Origin: Pomphorhynchus laevis | Lineage: Eukaryota; Acanthocephala; Palaeacanthocephala; Echinorhynchida; Pomphorhynchidae | NCBI GenBank assembly: GCA_012934845.2 | Contig: WNNJ02001347.1 | Coordinates: 62,001 to 126,000, forward strand | Length of the DNA stretch: 64,000 nucleotides | Direction: 5' to 3' | Part shown: positions 1-11,620 of the stretch, piece by piece | Position numbering within the stretch: position 1 is the stretch's first letter | How the letters are laid out: every line of letters starts with the position of its first letter | The notes under the pieces: model-generated | Told to the model about the DNA's origin: nothing | The model's database searches: none | What the model saw: only the letters and a program-made list of their open reading frames with translations | Made by a program: the position numbers and the translations under genes

Positions 1-1190
1 TTCTCATCTCCCTCGACTTCTCCTCCGCTTTCGACATTGTCGACCACTCCGTCCTCCTTTCTCGCCTTCGTCATAATTACGGATTTCTTCCTACGTAGCA
101 TGGTTTGCCTCATATCTATCCGACCGTTCCTTACGCGTCTGTTCTAATTCATCATCCTCCCATCCCATCCCTATCTTTTGCGGGGTCACACAAGGTTCAG
201 TCCTAGGTTCCCTGTTTTTCTCTCTTCTGCTTGGCGATCTCTCTCCGTTTGGAAAACCTTTTTCCTTTAACGTCATGCAATACGCCGATGACATACTCAT
301 CTATGCTCATGCACCCGCACATCGCATACACGATATCGGCATTTCTGCCTCCAACTGTCTTTCTTCTATCTACGAACGTCTCTCCAATCTCCATCTCGTT
401 CTAAACCCGACAAGTCTAAAATAATGTGGATCCTCCCCGTAAACCAAACATATCTCCTCCCACTGTATCTTTTGCCTCATCGATCATCCCCATAGTACAC
501 AATCTCACTTTCTTAGGCTTCCATTTCGATGATCAACCTTTCCCTTAAAATCCTTCGTCCGTGACAAGGTTCGCTCGTCTAACTTAATTCTCCGTGACAT
601 CCGCCGTATCCGCCCCCTTATCGACTTCCGTTCTTGTATGTCTCTTCTTTCATCGCTTCTTTTCCCTAAAATCGATTACTGCCTTAGCCTTTTCGCCAAT
701 TCTCCACAATCCATCATCCTACCCCTACAACGCATAATCAACTCCGCCGTTCGAGTGCTCTTTCGTCTCCGTCGCTTTGACCACATATCCACATATCTTG
801 CCCAACTCTCCTGGCCCAACATCCACATCCACATCAAACTTCGCCTTTATCTCGTAACTTTTCGTCTCATAGCTGTCGGCTCCCCATCGTTCATCAACCT
901 TCCTTTCTTAGACGACACTCGCCCCACCTCGCTATCGCTGCGTTCCCGTCATACCCTCTTACTCCACGTTCCTAATTACTCCAACAACTACGGTCTCCGA
1001 TCCTTCCTCGTCGCCGCCTCACTCGCCTGGAATCAACTCCCTCTCGACGTCCGCCGCGCTCCCTCCTTTATCACATTCAAACACCTCCTCCGTTCACACC
1101 TTCTCGACACATGATTAACATTTTTGTTTTGTTGTGGTCATGTAAGCGTGCGCTGGCACGCATTTGCCACGTTAAAATTAATTTTTTTAT
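1..1190 (+). mobile_element. LINE-A copy 1, RT C-terminal half and 3' end
   Basis: This is a non-LTR retrotransposon fragment. The window opens inside reverse transcriptase motif A (SLDFSSAFDIVDHS at about 15-55), followed by motif C (QYADDILIYAH at about 280-310). A longer open stretch at 638-1114 holds the RT thumb and the C-terminal region (NYSNNYGLRS, then AWNQLPLDVR). The 3' end is a short stem (AAGCGTGCGCTGGCACGC-like) followed by TTTGCCACGTTAAA, which recurs at every LINE-A 3' end in this window. Several frame breaks show that it is dead. Its closest relative here is the copy at 45,445-46,034. The clade is CR1/L2-like by the RT motifs, but this is not resolved. Confidence 0.85.
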
Positions 1191-1194
1191 CAAG

Positions 1195-1398
1195 TAAGGC
1201 TGATGATTTTTTATCACACCCCTGGATCGCGGTATAAGAGACCCAATCAATATTTGGAGTGTTATCAGGTGCAAGCTTTTTAAGAAACAGTAAATGTCGT
1301 CCTGGGAATTGATTCATACTCTGATATTTGCCTAACTGAATCAGCGTTTCCTCTGCCGGACGCCACTGCTGAACTATATGCGTATATAATGATTATAG
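1195..1398 (-). other. Unassigned open stretch, about 66 codons
   Basis: The minus strand is open for about 66 codons with no suitable ATG. It reads IVQQWRPAEETLIQLGKYQS, and further on NIDWVSYTAIQG. Base composition is GC-richer than the AT-rich flanks. The WRPAEETL opening vaguely recalls primosomal DnaT-type domains, but I do not claim that identity. It directly abuts the 3' end of LINE-A copy 1, so it may be a fragment of another mobile or foreign gene. Confidence 0.3.
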
Positions 1399-1453
1399 AT
1401 ACTAAGGAACGAATAGTCTTAGACTATGAGTATCTAGAAAACAAAAATAAAGC

Positions 1454-1660
1454 GTGGTAAATAAAGCGCTCCTCAATAAAAAGCTAATAACCATTCTTGA
1501 TCGCATTGCTCCATTGTGGAATTCTCTCCCAATAAATATAATGGATTGTTCCTGTGCAACTTTATTCAAGAGACCGTCGTTTTTTAATCACTGCGATCGT
1601 ATATATTTTGAGTTTTTATTTTTATCCATTTTTTTGTTGTGATCCAAGAAAATGAGTATT
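1454..1660 (+). mobile_element. LINE ORF2 C-terminal remnant
   Basis: A short open stretch reads APLWNSLPINI and then CATLFKRPSFF. The pattern W-N-S-L-P followed by a basic F-K-x stretch is the usual C-terminal signature of CR1/L2/Jockey-type ORF2 proteins. Nothing upstream extends it, so it is a small 5'-truncated scrap of uncertain family. Confidence 0.45.
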
Positions 1661-1679
1661 AAAAGCTTCAAAAATATGT

Positions 1680-2430
1680 TGCTGTGATCCAACCTATAAT
1701 GAGCCCAGATTCTCAAGTTGTTGTGTATGATAATACTAGGAACCCATTTCTTCACAAACTGCCTCAAATATTCTAAAATTAAATGCTTTACGTGGAATTT
1801 CTCCTCGACTTCAATGACATTTTCTAATACTTACTGTAGTTCTTATGGCATTTTTTCGTCACAACTTGCTATATAATACAGTATAAAAGGTCTGGATGAC
1901 CAACATTCTTTACCTTTGCAACAATTTTTAAAAGACATCCAGTCATTTCTGCGGCTCCGTCTGTGCATATCTTAATACATTTTATCAGTCAATTCAATGT
2001 TCATGAAAAAAATATTAAGAGCGTTAAAAATCTTAAATTGTTCAACACTGTAGGTAAATCGAGCAGAGTAGTTCTTCATATAACTCCCGTTTATATTCAA
2101 AATTCACAAAACTAAGAAGTGCCTTGCTTGTAATGTCCGTAGATTCGTATAGTTGTATTGAACATATCAATGATTTTTTCACATTTTTATGATCTGATTA
2201 TTAATGTCTTCAGCCATATCTTCGATTATATGCTTGATAGTATTAGAAGACGGATTTTTTTTATTTTCAAACTCATAAAACCTGTTCAAAAATTTTCAAT
2301 GTACATGGCTAAAATATTTTTGCGTTTTGATAAATACGGGTGTTTCGGCTTCTATATTCTTTCAAGTTTAGAAGATTTAAATGTATTGTTATATAAGATT
2401 TTAAAACACTACACAGAGATGTTTCGGATT
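1680..2430 (-). pseudogene. hAT transposase fossil (ZBED5-like group)
   Basis: Minus-strand translation, read through several stops, gives in order NTIKHIIEDMAEDINNQII, then NINGSYMKNYSA, then IKICTDGAAEMTG followed by AKVKN. Eukaryotic hAT transposases of the ZBED5/FAM200 type carry the same order: a DMA/SEDI helix, a Y-x-G-x-(L/Y)-x-E-(E/K) segment, and then CTDGAxxMxGxxxGxxAxVK. Stops and frame changes show that it is inactive. No terminal inverted repeats could be placed. The plus-strand open frame across 2158-2436 is a shadow of this gene. Confidence 0.65.
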
Positions 2431-2539
2431 CAATAAATTATTATAGCGAACAGCAGCAAATGAGCTACAAGCTCGTGTCGCTTACAAAACATTGCTTTTT
2501 TCACTCATTATGGATTCAATTTATCATGTTCTACATTAA

Positions 2540-2785
2540 AAAGAGACAATTTACTCCGAAAATTCTGCAACGACAACAGATAGATCTGCACGTGCTAATT
2601 TTGAGTGTACCGATTTAGACGAACTGTTTGAGCGATCGTATTACGATGTTTGTGTTTTCAATAACTTTGATCTTTCATATTGTAACGGATCGGTTAATTT
2701 AATGTACCATGAACAACGAAAAAGAAAGAAATATCTTGAGCGTGTTCAAACAATAGAAAATTGGATGTTTATTCCTATCGTTTAA
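2540..2785 (+). other. Unassigned open stretch, 81 codons
   Basis: The frame is open from just after a TAA at 2537 to a TAA at 2783. It contains FECTDLDELFERSYYDV, later LMYHEQRKRKKYLERV, and ends IENWMFIPIV. There is no ATG near the start. It lies between the hAT fossil and a LINE-E 3' end. It could be an exon-like remnant or part of another transposon; I recognise no family. Confidence 0.25.
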
Positions 2786-2867
2786 CCGCTTGCGGGGGCA
2801 TCAGACAGATAGCAAATTGGCTTAAGCATCTAGCGAAAATCAGAGACATGGTAAAAATTAAGCAATG

Positions 2868-3308
2868 ATAACAAGGATTTTCTTAAACAACTATATAACC
2901 GATAATAATTAAAAAGAAAAACAGCTAAGAAACAACACAGTATAAGAAATCTTCAAAATTTTCGTAGTCTTTCAACAAATTTCTAAGGCATCAGTTCCAG
3001 CGGAATCTGATCCTTCCAGCCGATTCAACACGCCGCTCTACGACTGAGCCACCCGGGTCTCTCACCCCCGAAGAGTCCAATCAAGGCGTACTATGCTCAG
3101 TAATCGCGAGATGATAAGCTTAAGAAACCTTAGTCTTTGCTCTGCGTGACGTCCTCTCGAAAAGAATACTAATCACGAGATAGCCCAAGTACCACAGAGG
3201 CACACTTGGGTTTTCACATTCAACGACAGATGCTGAGCCCATTTCAGGGCCCACCTAGCTTTCTTCAGAATACGTTTAAGTCTATCTAGGTCAGATTTCG
3301 CTGACCTA
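2868..3308 (-). mobile_element. LINE-E copy 3, 3' part
   Basis: The sequence parallels the 3' ends of the two whole LINE-E copies on the minus strand. It shows the ORF2 C-terminus (a GRPP-like stretch, then a GWFS-type end) and a 3' UTR containing AAGGATTTTCTTAAACAA, as in the copy ending at 29,800. The rest of this copy continues at 5,478. A LINE-A insertion separates the two parts, and about 310 bases of LINE-E are missing at the junction. Confidence 0.75.
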
Positions 3309-3315
3309 GATAGAC
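3280..3315. repeat. 15-bp perfect hairpin at a LINE junction
   Basis: Positions 3280-3294 (GTCTATCTAGGTCAG) and 3301-3315 are exact reverse complements around a 6-base loop. The left arm is native LINE-E sequence. The right arm is an inverted copy of it that sits exactly where LINE-A copy 2 begins. Confidence 0.8.
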
Positions 3316-5475
3316 CTTCCGTCAAAATCATCTCCAGTAAAATCTTCGATCAACCGATTCAACACTCCACTCCTGTCACACATGCTCCAAACTATCGTTT
3401 CAGGACGTGATTTCCTCTGCGGGTTCTGTTGTGCTACCCTCGTAGGTAAGCTAATAAAGCATAAGCACTCAAACAGTGGAGGTGTTCTGGAGGCTAACGA
3501 CACAGTTGTGCTCAATAAATGAACTTAATGATGTCTCTCCAACCTCACTCCCTCCAAATCTCCGTGCTTCCTATCTTTCTCTCCGCCGTTCCCATCTCAT
3601 TCTTATGCGAACTAAACGTACTCTCTTTTGGCGAAATCAACTCGAGCCATCTTCCAACTCTAAATTTCATTAGAAAATCTTAAACTCTATTCTTTCACGA
3701 TCATCAACCCATTGTAATATAAATCCTGATGAATTTTCCTCCATTCTGCAATCTAAGCTAACTAATTTGATTTCCGTTTTACCCATATACCCCTTGTATC
3801 TTCTCATATCTTTAAATATTTCCCTTCTAGAGCTATCCCACCTTCTTCCCGTTTCGTCTGACGAAGTTTCTTCGGTTCTTCTGTCATCAGCTAATAAAAC
3901 GTCTCCTTCGGACCGTATTCCCACCTACTTGCTTAAAAAATCTGATCATCTATATCACCCTTCCTAACCACTTTGCTCAACTTGTCTGTCTGCAGTCGCA
4001 CATTTCCTTCCTACTGGAAATGCGCACTGTTTGTCCTCTCCTCAAAAAAGCAATCTCTCGACCCTTCAGTACCATATTCGTATCGTCCTATCTCACTTCT
4101 TCCAACCCTCTCTAAACTCCTTAAACGCCTCGTTCTCAAGCATGTTAATGAATATCTCTTTTCCTCCAACTTATTTTCTCCCTTCCAAACCGATTTTCGC
4201 TCTAATCACTCTCTGAAATTGCATGTCTTAAAGTTTATAACGAATTACTCATATCGCGCGATCATAAATTATGTAGTGTCATAGTTTCTCTTGATCTATC
4301 ATATGCTTTCGATATGGTCGATCACTCGATTATTCTCCAACGTCTTCGTCATGATTATGGCTTCTCTTTATCCAATGTAGCTTGGTTTTCTTCATTTCTA
4401 TAAAACCGTACTTTTCGCGTTTCTTCTAACTCTTCTCTCTCGCATTCTTCTACCATTCCGTAGGGTATTTCCCAAGGCTCCGTATTAGGCCATTTGGCTT
4501 TCTCTCTTCTAGGTGATTTGTCTTCTATTTCTCATAAATTTAATTTTAATGTTATGCAATATGCTGGTGACATTCTCATCTATGCTAATGCACCTGCTTA
4601 TCGTATTCATGATCTTAGTGTTTCTGCTTCCAACTGTCTTGCCTCAATTTTCAATCATTTTTCTTCTCTTCGCCTTTCTCTGAATCCTGATAAATCCAAA
4701 ATTATGTGGATCCTACCTCGACGCCTCGGCTTCGAACCTCCCTCCGTATCATTAAATTCTACAATTCTTCCTATCGTTGATAATCTCGTTTTCCTAGGCT
4801 TCCATTTTGACAATAGACTTTCACTTAAACCTTTCGTTAGAAATAAAGTACGTTCATCTACCTTGATACTCCGCAACCTCTGTCAAATTCGTAAATTAAT
4901 CGATTTCCCTTCATGTATGACTCTAATATCTTCTCTCATGTTCTCAAGACTTGATTACTGTCTTAGTTTATTTTCTAACTCACTCAAATCCACTCTTCTT
5001 CATTTACAACGCATCATCAACGCAGCTGTCCGAATTCTCATCCGTCTTCGTCGTTTTGATCATACATCTCATTATCTTGCTTCTCTCGATTTGCCTGCCA
5101 TTTATTGTCGTGTTCAAATTCGTCTTCTCATTGCTTTCAACCTAGTAACTTTTCACACACATTTATTTCTCAACCTACCTTTTCTCGACAATTCTTGTCC
5201 TGTGGACTGTGCTCTGCGTTCCCGTATTTCCCTTCTTTTACATGTCCCAAACTACTCTAGCACTTTTGGCTTCCGCTTTTTCGTTGCGGTTGCTCTTCTC
5301 TCGTGGAATAATCTGCCTATTCATGTCCGCCAATCAACATCAATACCGTGCTTCAAACGCCAAATCCAATTCAATTTCAGCAATTAACTAATTAATCTGT
5401 GACTTTTGCTGTTCTTTTTTAGTGTAAGCGTGCAGTTACACTCATTTACCATGTTAAATAAATTATTATATATTT
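3316..5475 (+). mobile_element. LINE-A copy 2
   Basis: The element starts with sequence matching the ORF1/EN spacer of the fuller copy near 38,879 (AACACTCCACTCCTGTCACA). It then jumps through about 120 unexplained bases at 3,415-3,535 to the region before the RT. RT fingers (YRPISLLPTLSKLL) lie at about 4,080-4,130, motif A (SLDLSYAFDMVDHS) at about 4,290, a degenerate QYAGDILIY motif C at about 4,560, and the C-terminus to 5,387. The 3' stem and TTTACCATGTTAAATAAA end near 5,470. The YADD box reads YAGD. Frames change several times, and the EN domain is missing. Confidence 0.85.
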
Positions 5476-5477
5476 CA

Positions 5478-6640
5478 ATGAAGGCAGCAAGATATAAGAT
5501 CAGAGAAAGTGGTGAGCATTGGGGCAGACTTGTAATAGGGTATAACTGAAGTGCATCAGGATCGTCTTCAAAGTAGCACCGCTTGGTGTACAGCAATATC
5601 TCCACACTGTTAACAATTCTAGCAGGCAACCCGAGGGACCTGAGTTAAGAGATAACGAATGGAATGAACATGCGGTCAAATGCAGCAGAAAAATCAAGAA
5701 AAACAGCCACAGCAAGTTAATTGTTTTCCCGACAAAACTGATGCACTTCATCAATTGTTAAATGGACCAAGCGCCCTTTGATAAATCCATGAAATTTTCG
5801 TAAATGGAGATGAGGGAGTGCCGCAGGTCTTTAGGACATGAGACCGGATTACATTTTGGTAAAATCATTCTACGATTAATATTGATGCTGGCTGCATCGG
5901 AAGGTGAGGGTAAAAGCAATGTGACGGCCACTTCTCTTCTTTGATCAATTGTCAAAAGCTGACAGATCCGAGAAGATAGTGGAGCTACGGAATTAGAAAT
6001 GCCTGCAAGTGGATCCCAAGAGTTAAGGATATCTGTAACAGATAAGTCCCTGATCATGAAAACATCCCAAGACGGGGTTGGTTGGAGAGATTGAGTGGCT
6101 CTATAGTTATGTAGGGATAGTGACTCTTCCAAAACTCTGTCAAGGCCAATGCTCTTAATCCAACCCACAGTCCTTTCCTTCCAGCAAGCAAACTTCTCTT
6201 TCTTGGATATCTTCCAAAAAGAATACTAATAAGGTTTAAGGTGAGCAAGGCTCGCCCTATCCCTGTTCAGCTGGACCCTATATCTAGAGCTCCGGTATTC
6301 ATTCGAGAGGGACTGTCTGGCAGAAACAGAGAGATTGGGAAGGTGTATCACTTTAGACAGGACCTTGAGTTTTGTTGGAATGGGATGTCAAATGCGACCT
6401 ATATAGGTAGTAGAAAGCAACGCTGTAGCTTGTGATGAGAGGTAGGATTAAATTTAATCAAACTATCCTATAGCCTCTTAAAAGCTGGGACAACGGTAGA
6501 GATTAACAAATCATCTGACAACTGACCACTATTTATCGATAACTGAAATAACTCAGACAATTGGGTAGCTATACCAGCGCGAAGAGCTGTCAGCCCAAAT
6601 TGATAAACGTAATCAGATCGTGCATAGGAAAACGAGCACA
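5478..6640 (-). mobile_element. LINE-E copy 3, 5' part
   Basis: Minus-strand blocks match LINE-E ORF2: LPARIVNSVEILLYTKR with PDALQLYPIT (RT motif B region), SCPKDLRHSLISIYE, RDLSVTDILNSWDPL, and GWIKSIGLDRVLEESLSLHN. Homology to the whole copies fades near 6,450. It is heavily decayed. It belongs with the 3' part at 2,868-3,308. Confidence 0.75.
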
Positions 6641-6649
6641 TACGTTTAA

Positions 6650-8500
6650 ATTATTTTGAAATCAATGCCATTACATATTATGGCAATTCTTAAATTTCAT
6701 TATTTTATGTATTATATTTAATATTATATGGTATGCATTAATGCTCATGAAAAAATGAAATATAAACGATCTAAATTAATAATAGTTTTAATGGATGTTA
6801 ATACAGCCTTCTTTATCATCAATCTTGGTTTTATGAAGAATAAGGCTATTTGGATAAATGTATTCATTCATTGAATAAAAATTACTAGAATTAAATAAAT
6901 TTATAGCAGTTTTAGTTAATGTTAATTTAATGTTCATATCTAGATATACACCTTTTTTATCATCAATATTGGTTTTGTTAAGAATAAGGCTATCTGGATA
7001 AATTTGTTCGCTTATAGCATAAAATTTATTATAATTAAATACACATGTATCATCATTAAAATATACACATATATTTTGTTTTAGATTTTTAAATATTTTA
7101 TGAACAAATTTTACACATTTATGAACAAATTCATATTCTATAAAGCTTAAAAATAAGTCAGCTTTAATTGGGCTACTATTACCACCCATTAGAACACCTT
7201 TACTTGTCTAAATATAGATGTCCCTACTTTTAAATAATTTTGATTTATCAAGATATTTAAGGATTCTATTAATTCAATCTTATCCATATATTTATGTTTA
7301 CTTGATGGTTTAAGTTTTGTTAGAAAGCCGTTATAATTATTATAACATATATATGTATATCTTTTTCCGAATATAAGATTAATTAATTTTACTAACGCTT
7401 CTTTAATATCTACTAAATCTAGATTTGTATAAAGCGTACTAAAATCGTATGTATTTATATTTTGAAAATTTATTCCTTTTGTCTGTTCTAAAAATTCTTT
7501 TGTAGAATTAATACTGAAATAGTGTTTTATACCAGTATTAATTTCGATTACCTTGCAATATTTTTTAAAATGTGCTTTAATTACTTTAAGTATTTTATTC
7601 ATATAGACAGAAAGTGGTTTTAATGTACATTTAAACGTACTACATATGAACCTAGGTTTTATTGGATTTTTATGTAAAGGTGCATTGACAAAATTATAGA
7701 AAAGGATCACCATTAGCTAATAAACTTATTCATACCTATCCAAATATTTCATTCATGGATTAATGTTTATTCAATCCAATATATTATAACACCAATATTA
7801 TAGACGCTAAATTTACGATAAATTTTAAAACATCTTAGACAAGCGGAAACGAGTGTTACCACAATTTCTAGTATCAAACTCACCACGTTCAATATAAATG
7901 AAGCATAGCGCGTACTCATTCGATTTAATTATAGGTCCCTTGATCGACAGGCAAGACTCAACATTTATAAAAAATATATTATGATCTAGGCTTGAATTAT
8001 TTAGATTCAAGAATCTGTTAATCTTGTGTAAAACGTTCAACACCTTGCATGTAGACTATCATACTTATCCGCTGCTTATGATGATTTCAGAAGTTGCAAA
8101 GTTAATTCAGTCTAAATAGTTATCTCACAAGGAAGCAATTCATCAGTTCTTAAATAAAATTTATGATGTCGCTGTTCCAAGTAAACAATAATACATTTGG
8201 ATTGGAGCATCACCATAAAATCTTAGTTAAATAATACTGCAGTTCTACTCTTAGGTTAACAACGTGTAGAACTCTCAAACGCGCTTGACTTTAAATTGTT
8301 CTACTATAGTAGAAAAATATGAGACTGATTAGTTTATTAAATTTGTTACAGAATTGTTAGAAAAAAAATTATTTTAAAAGGAGGATTTCGAATTGAACAA
8401 TATCTTATATAACTTATTTTGTAACTTACGTAAAAAGTTACGTAACTAACACGTTATTAACATGTATTTGACCGTCCTGCTATGTTGGATCGAGGAATAT
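6650..8500 (-). mobile_element. PLE-3 Penelope-like element fossil
   Basis: Minus-strand reading finds the Penelope-type reverse transcriptase. From right to left come KPRFICSTFKCTLKPLSVYM, then the motif NTYDFSTLYTNLDLVDIKE, then GGNSSPIKADLFLS (equivalent of the G-x-P-x-S/A box) and IYPDSLILNKTNIDDKKGVY. The last lies in the palm/thumb, and the nearby IDDK-type residues sit where the catalytic YIDDI would be expected to follow. Related pieces lie at 49.06-51.23 kb. No GIY-YIG domain was found. The element is broken in several places and is very AT-rich, so it looks old. Confidence 0.75.
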
Positions 8501-8631
8501 GGATTGAAACATGATAAAAAAAAGCAGCTCCTTATGATGCCCTCTAATCCTTATTCTGATCCCGGGTCTTAGCTGGAGCTACTGGGCACGTCCTATAGGT
8601 TGCGGATAGAGAAATTTCCATCATATATTAT
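8501..8631. other. Short spacer, nothing recognised
   Basis: The stretch lies between the PLE-3 fossil and the LINE-C 3' end. I see no coding pattern. Confidence 0.4.
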
Positions 8632-10210
8632 TATTATCAAGTTCAGACTTAGCCATAAGGCTTTAAGCCGATCACACAATACAGAAAAAAGATCAACCAA
8701 ATGGGTAGGTTAGAAAAGGTGACAAATCAGCCTGGACGTATATCCAACGTCGAACCCTGTTTTTGAAAGCGAGGAAATTGGTGATGGCAGCGATAGGTTC
8801 AGGCAAACTATTCCAAACATCTACTGCCCGTTCAGACAGTCTGTAAAATTTTCGCAGCTTACCCGGTAATTTTTTAAAAAGCATCTTACAATGGCCTCGC
8901 AATCTCGAATTATCTCGAAATCTAACTACACCCAAAGGAAAGCCATCAGCTGAATGTACAATTTTCCAAAGTGTAATCAGATCAAGAAAAAGATACCGAT
9001 ACCTCACTGATAAAACGTTCAAACATCTTAATCTTGAAATAAAGCTTCCTTGACAACACATCCGAGAAGCTCGTCTCATTACACTTTCCAAGTTATTCAA
9101 CTCACTCCTGGTCGTTGGAAAGGTTGCCTGTACACAATACTCAAGATGTGGTCTTACTAGGGCACAATAAAGTTTGGCGAAGATTTGCGGCGATAATTTT
9201 GCAAAAGTCATTTTTATGCAGTATAAGGCACGTATCGCTTTTAACCGCGCGTGATCACTATTTGCTCTTGTCTTTAGCGATTCGTGAATTATCACTCCCA
9301 GGTCGGGATGTTCTGAGACTCGCTTGATTGAGTGTCCATTTATTTTGTAATCGAAATGAGTTTTATCTCTACCCAATCTGATCCATACACATTTTGTCGC
9401 GTTGAGTATCAAGCCAGTGCTATTACACCAAGTCCCGATACGGTTAAGGTCACATTGTAAAAATTCACAATCCGCCTCGTTTTGGGTTGTTGCCCATATT
9501 TTAACATCGTCAGCAAATGCCAGGTGAGGACACTTTAACCTTAGGAGTAGGTCATTCAAAAAGATGATAAAGAGAAGTGGACCTAGGACCGTGCCCTGAG
9601 GAACACCCGAATGAACACGTCGAGCTGTTGACAAAACTTCATCTAATCGCACAACGAATGATCGATCCTCGAGAAATGTCTTAATCCAGTTGCAAATTGT
9701 CGTAGGTACACCGTAATGACGTAGTAGTGAATCTAAACCAGCATGTGGAACTCTATCAAAGGCCTTAGAGAAATCAAGAAATATTATATCAACTGTAAGA
9801 CCCGAACTAAGAGCAGCTACCCAATGTTCGCGAGCATTCAACAGATTAGTTAGGCACGAGCGACCAGGTCGGAAGCCGTGCTGAGAATCATCAAGAATTT
9901 GATATAAATTTAGATGTTCACGTATTCTCTTCGCAATGAGTCTCTCCATAATTTTAGAAATAACACTGGTAAGACTAATTGGTCTAAAATCTGAACAAGT
10001 TAGTGCCAACTGTTTCTTTGGAATAGGTACAACAATTGCCCTTTTCCAATCATCAGGAATCCACGAATACTGTAAGCTTCGATGAAATAGAGACGTAAGG
10101 CTTGGAGCAATAATGTGCGACAGAGTACGCAAAAGAAAAGGGGATACACCATCTGGTCCTGCAGAGCCAAAACTATTTAATTTATGGAGTTCAGACTGAA
10201 CTCCATAAAT
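8632..10210 (-). mobile_element. LINE-C copy 1, 5'-truncated, RT open
   Basis: A 479-codon frame (8,693-10,132, open a little further to about 10,200) encodes a LINE reverse transcriptase. From the N-terminal side the motifs are DFRPISLTSVISKIMERLIA, GFRPGRSCLTNLL, motif A IIFLDFSKAFDRVPH, motif B SGVPQGTVLGPLLFI, motif C LAFADDVKIWAT, and the thumb LYCALVRPHLEYCVQA. It ends in WNSLPEPI. The 3' UTR ends in a (TTATTA)-like tail at 8,632. There is no EN domain because the 5' end is cut at 10,200. The frame has no visible stop over 479 codons, so this is one of the younger inserts. CR1-like by overall pattern. Confidence 0.9.
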
Positions 10211-10211
10211 A
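10183..10211. repeat. 13-bp palindrome at LINE-C 5' end
   Basis: TTTATGGAGTTCA and its reverse complement flank a 3-base loop exactly at the 5' truncation point of LINE-C copy 1. It resembles the junction hairpin at 3,280-3,315. Confidence 0.75.
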
Positions 10212-10229
10212 TATGAAATATATGATGGA

Positions 10230-11612
10230 TAACTGCGATATAAGCGGTATTACACCTACGAATAAGCAGTCGTGGACAATCAGCGGTAAGGCCACCGCGA
10301 TAGCGGGATGAAAAATGGCAACTTTATCCCTATAAAAAGCTGTCTACTCCAAAAGAGCTTGGCTTTATGACATGACGAGTATGTCCCGTCATTAAATAAG
10401 GGCCGCCAAATGGCTCGTCTTAGCCACAGCTATCCGCGGATATCATTACCCCTTGAGTTTGGCAAACTCTTGAAGTATCCCAGCCTCAAACAAACACAAA
10501 GAAGAAAAAATACGAAAATCGATTGAAACTGGAAAACCACTTCAAAAACAATAAAGCGTCAAAGTGAACAACTTCCAAGCAACAACAATAATTTTTACCA
10601 GTTCCCAATCACAACTAATCGACGGTTAAAGAGAGTACAAATTGGTACGTTGAACGTTCGCTAGCTGCTTCAAATTGGTCAGCAAGAAATACTCGCACAC
10701 TTATTATCAAATAGGTCAATAAACGTGTTGTCTAACAGAATGTCGCTGTGGTGAATCAGCTATCCCGTCAATAATTCCAGCTCCTACACTCAGGCCCCAC
10801 GAACAGATCCGGCCAAAGCAGCGTTGTTACTGTGATGAAGTTTGATCTATCAGAATTCATCATTGACTGGAATCCCATTGATTATCGTATTGTGCTCCTA
10901 CGTCTAGCAGGCAAATGGTTTAATTGGTCGATTGTGAGCGCAGATGCACCGACGAATTAAGCACCCTCATCTATCGCAAAGAAATTTTATCAAATACTTG
11001 ACAACGTACTATATGCGGTCCATTCGAACGATGTATTTGTGTTGCAAGTCGACTTCAATGCTCAATTTGGATGTCATCGCAATCACCTTATCTCTAGTGT
11101 TTGACCTCATACTGTTGGTAGATTATGTCCTAATGGCAAGCGGCTAATTTCACTTGCCGAGAGACATCATCTTATCATGGCAAACACATTCTTTCATCAT
11201 AAAAGACGACATCTCGAAACATTGTACATCATAATGGTCGGTACGGAATCAGATTGATTGCATTCTCTGTAGACAACGCTGACACTCCTACTTATTGAAC
11301 AGTATCTCCTTTTAGGGGTTGGAAATAATTACGGATCATGCACTAGTGATAGTGTGTAGGGAAGTTACGATTTTCCGCGACAAGTAACATACCCAAATCC
11401 ACGACTTACGATAGCCGACTCCTTAATACCTCGCCACTTCGAGGAAAATTCAGAGCAACAATAGTGGAAAATTAACTAAATGCCGAATGTGATCTACAAA
11501 CATCACCTGATGAAATATGGGAACATATTACCCACTCGGCCCACTCAACTGCAGATAGTCATATTCTAAGTAGGATACGGCAAGCACGTTCGTAGATATC
11601 TGCGAATACACT
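10230..11612 (+). mobile_element. RTE-like LINE-F copy 1, 5' part (EN domain)
   Basis: The 5' UTR matches, in inverse orientation, the 5' end of the second RTE copy near 25,230-25,260. The endonuclease follows: VQIGTLNVRSLLQIGQQEIL at about 10,637, VDFNAQFGCH at about 11,050, the NTFFHHKRRH region at about 11,190, and a degenerate D-H near 11,335. Further on, PDEIWEHITHSAHST (about 11,510) matches the EN-RT linker. Many stops are present. The element stops abruptly where the direct-repeat unit begins at 11,621, and its RT half is absent. Confidence 0.75.
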
Positions 11613-11620
11613 TGCGATCT

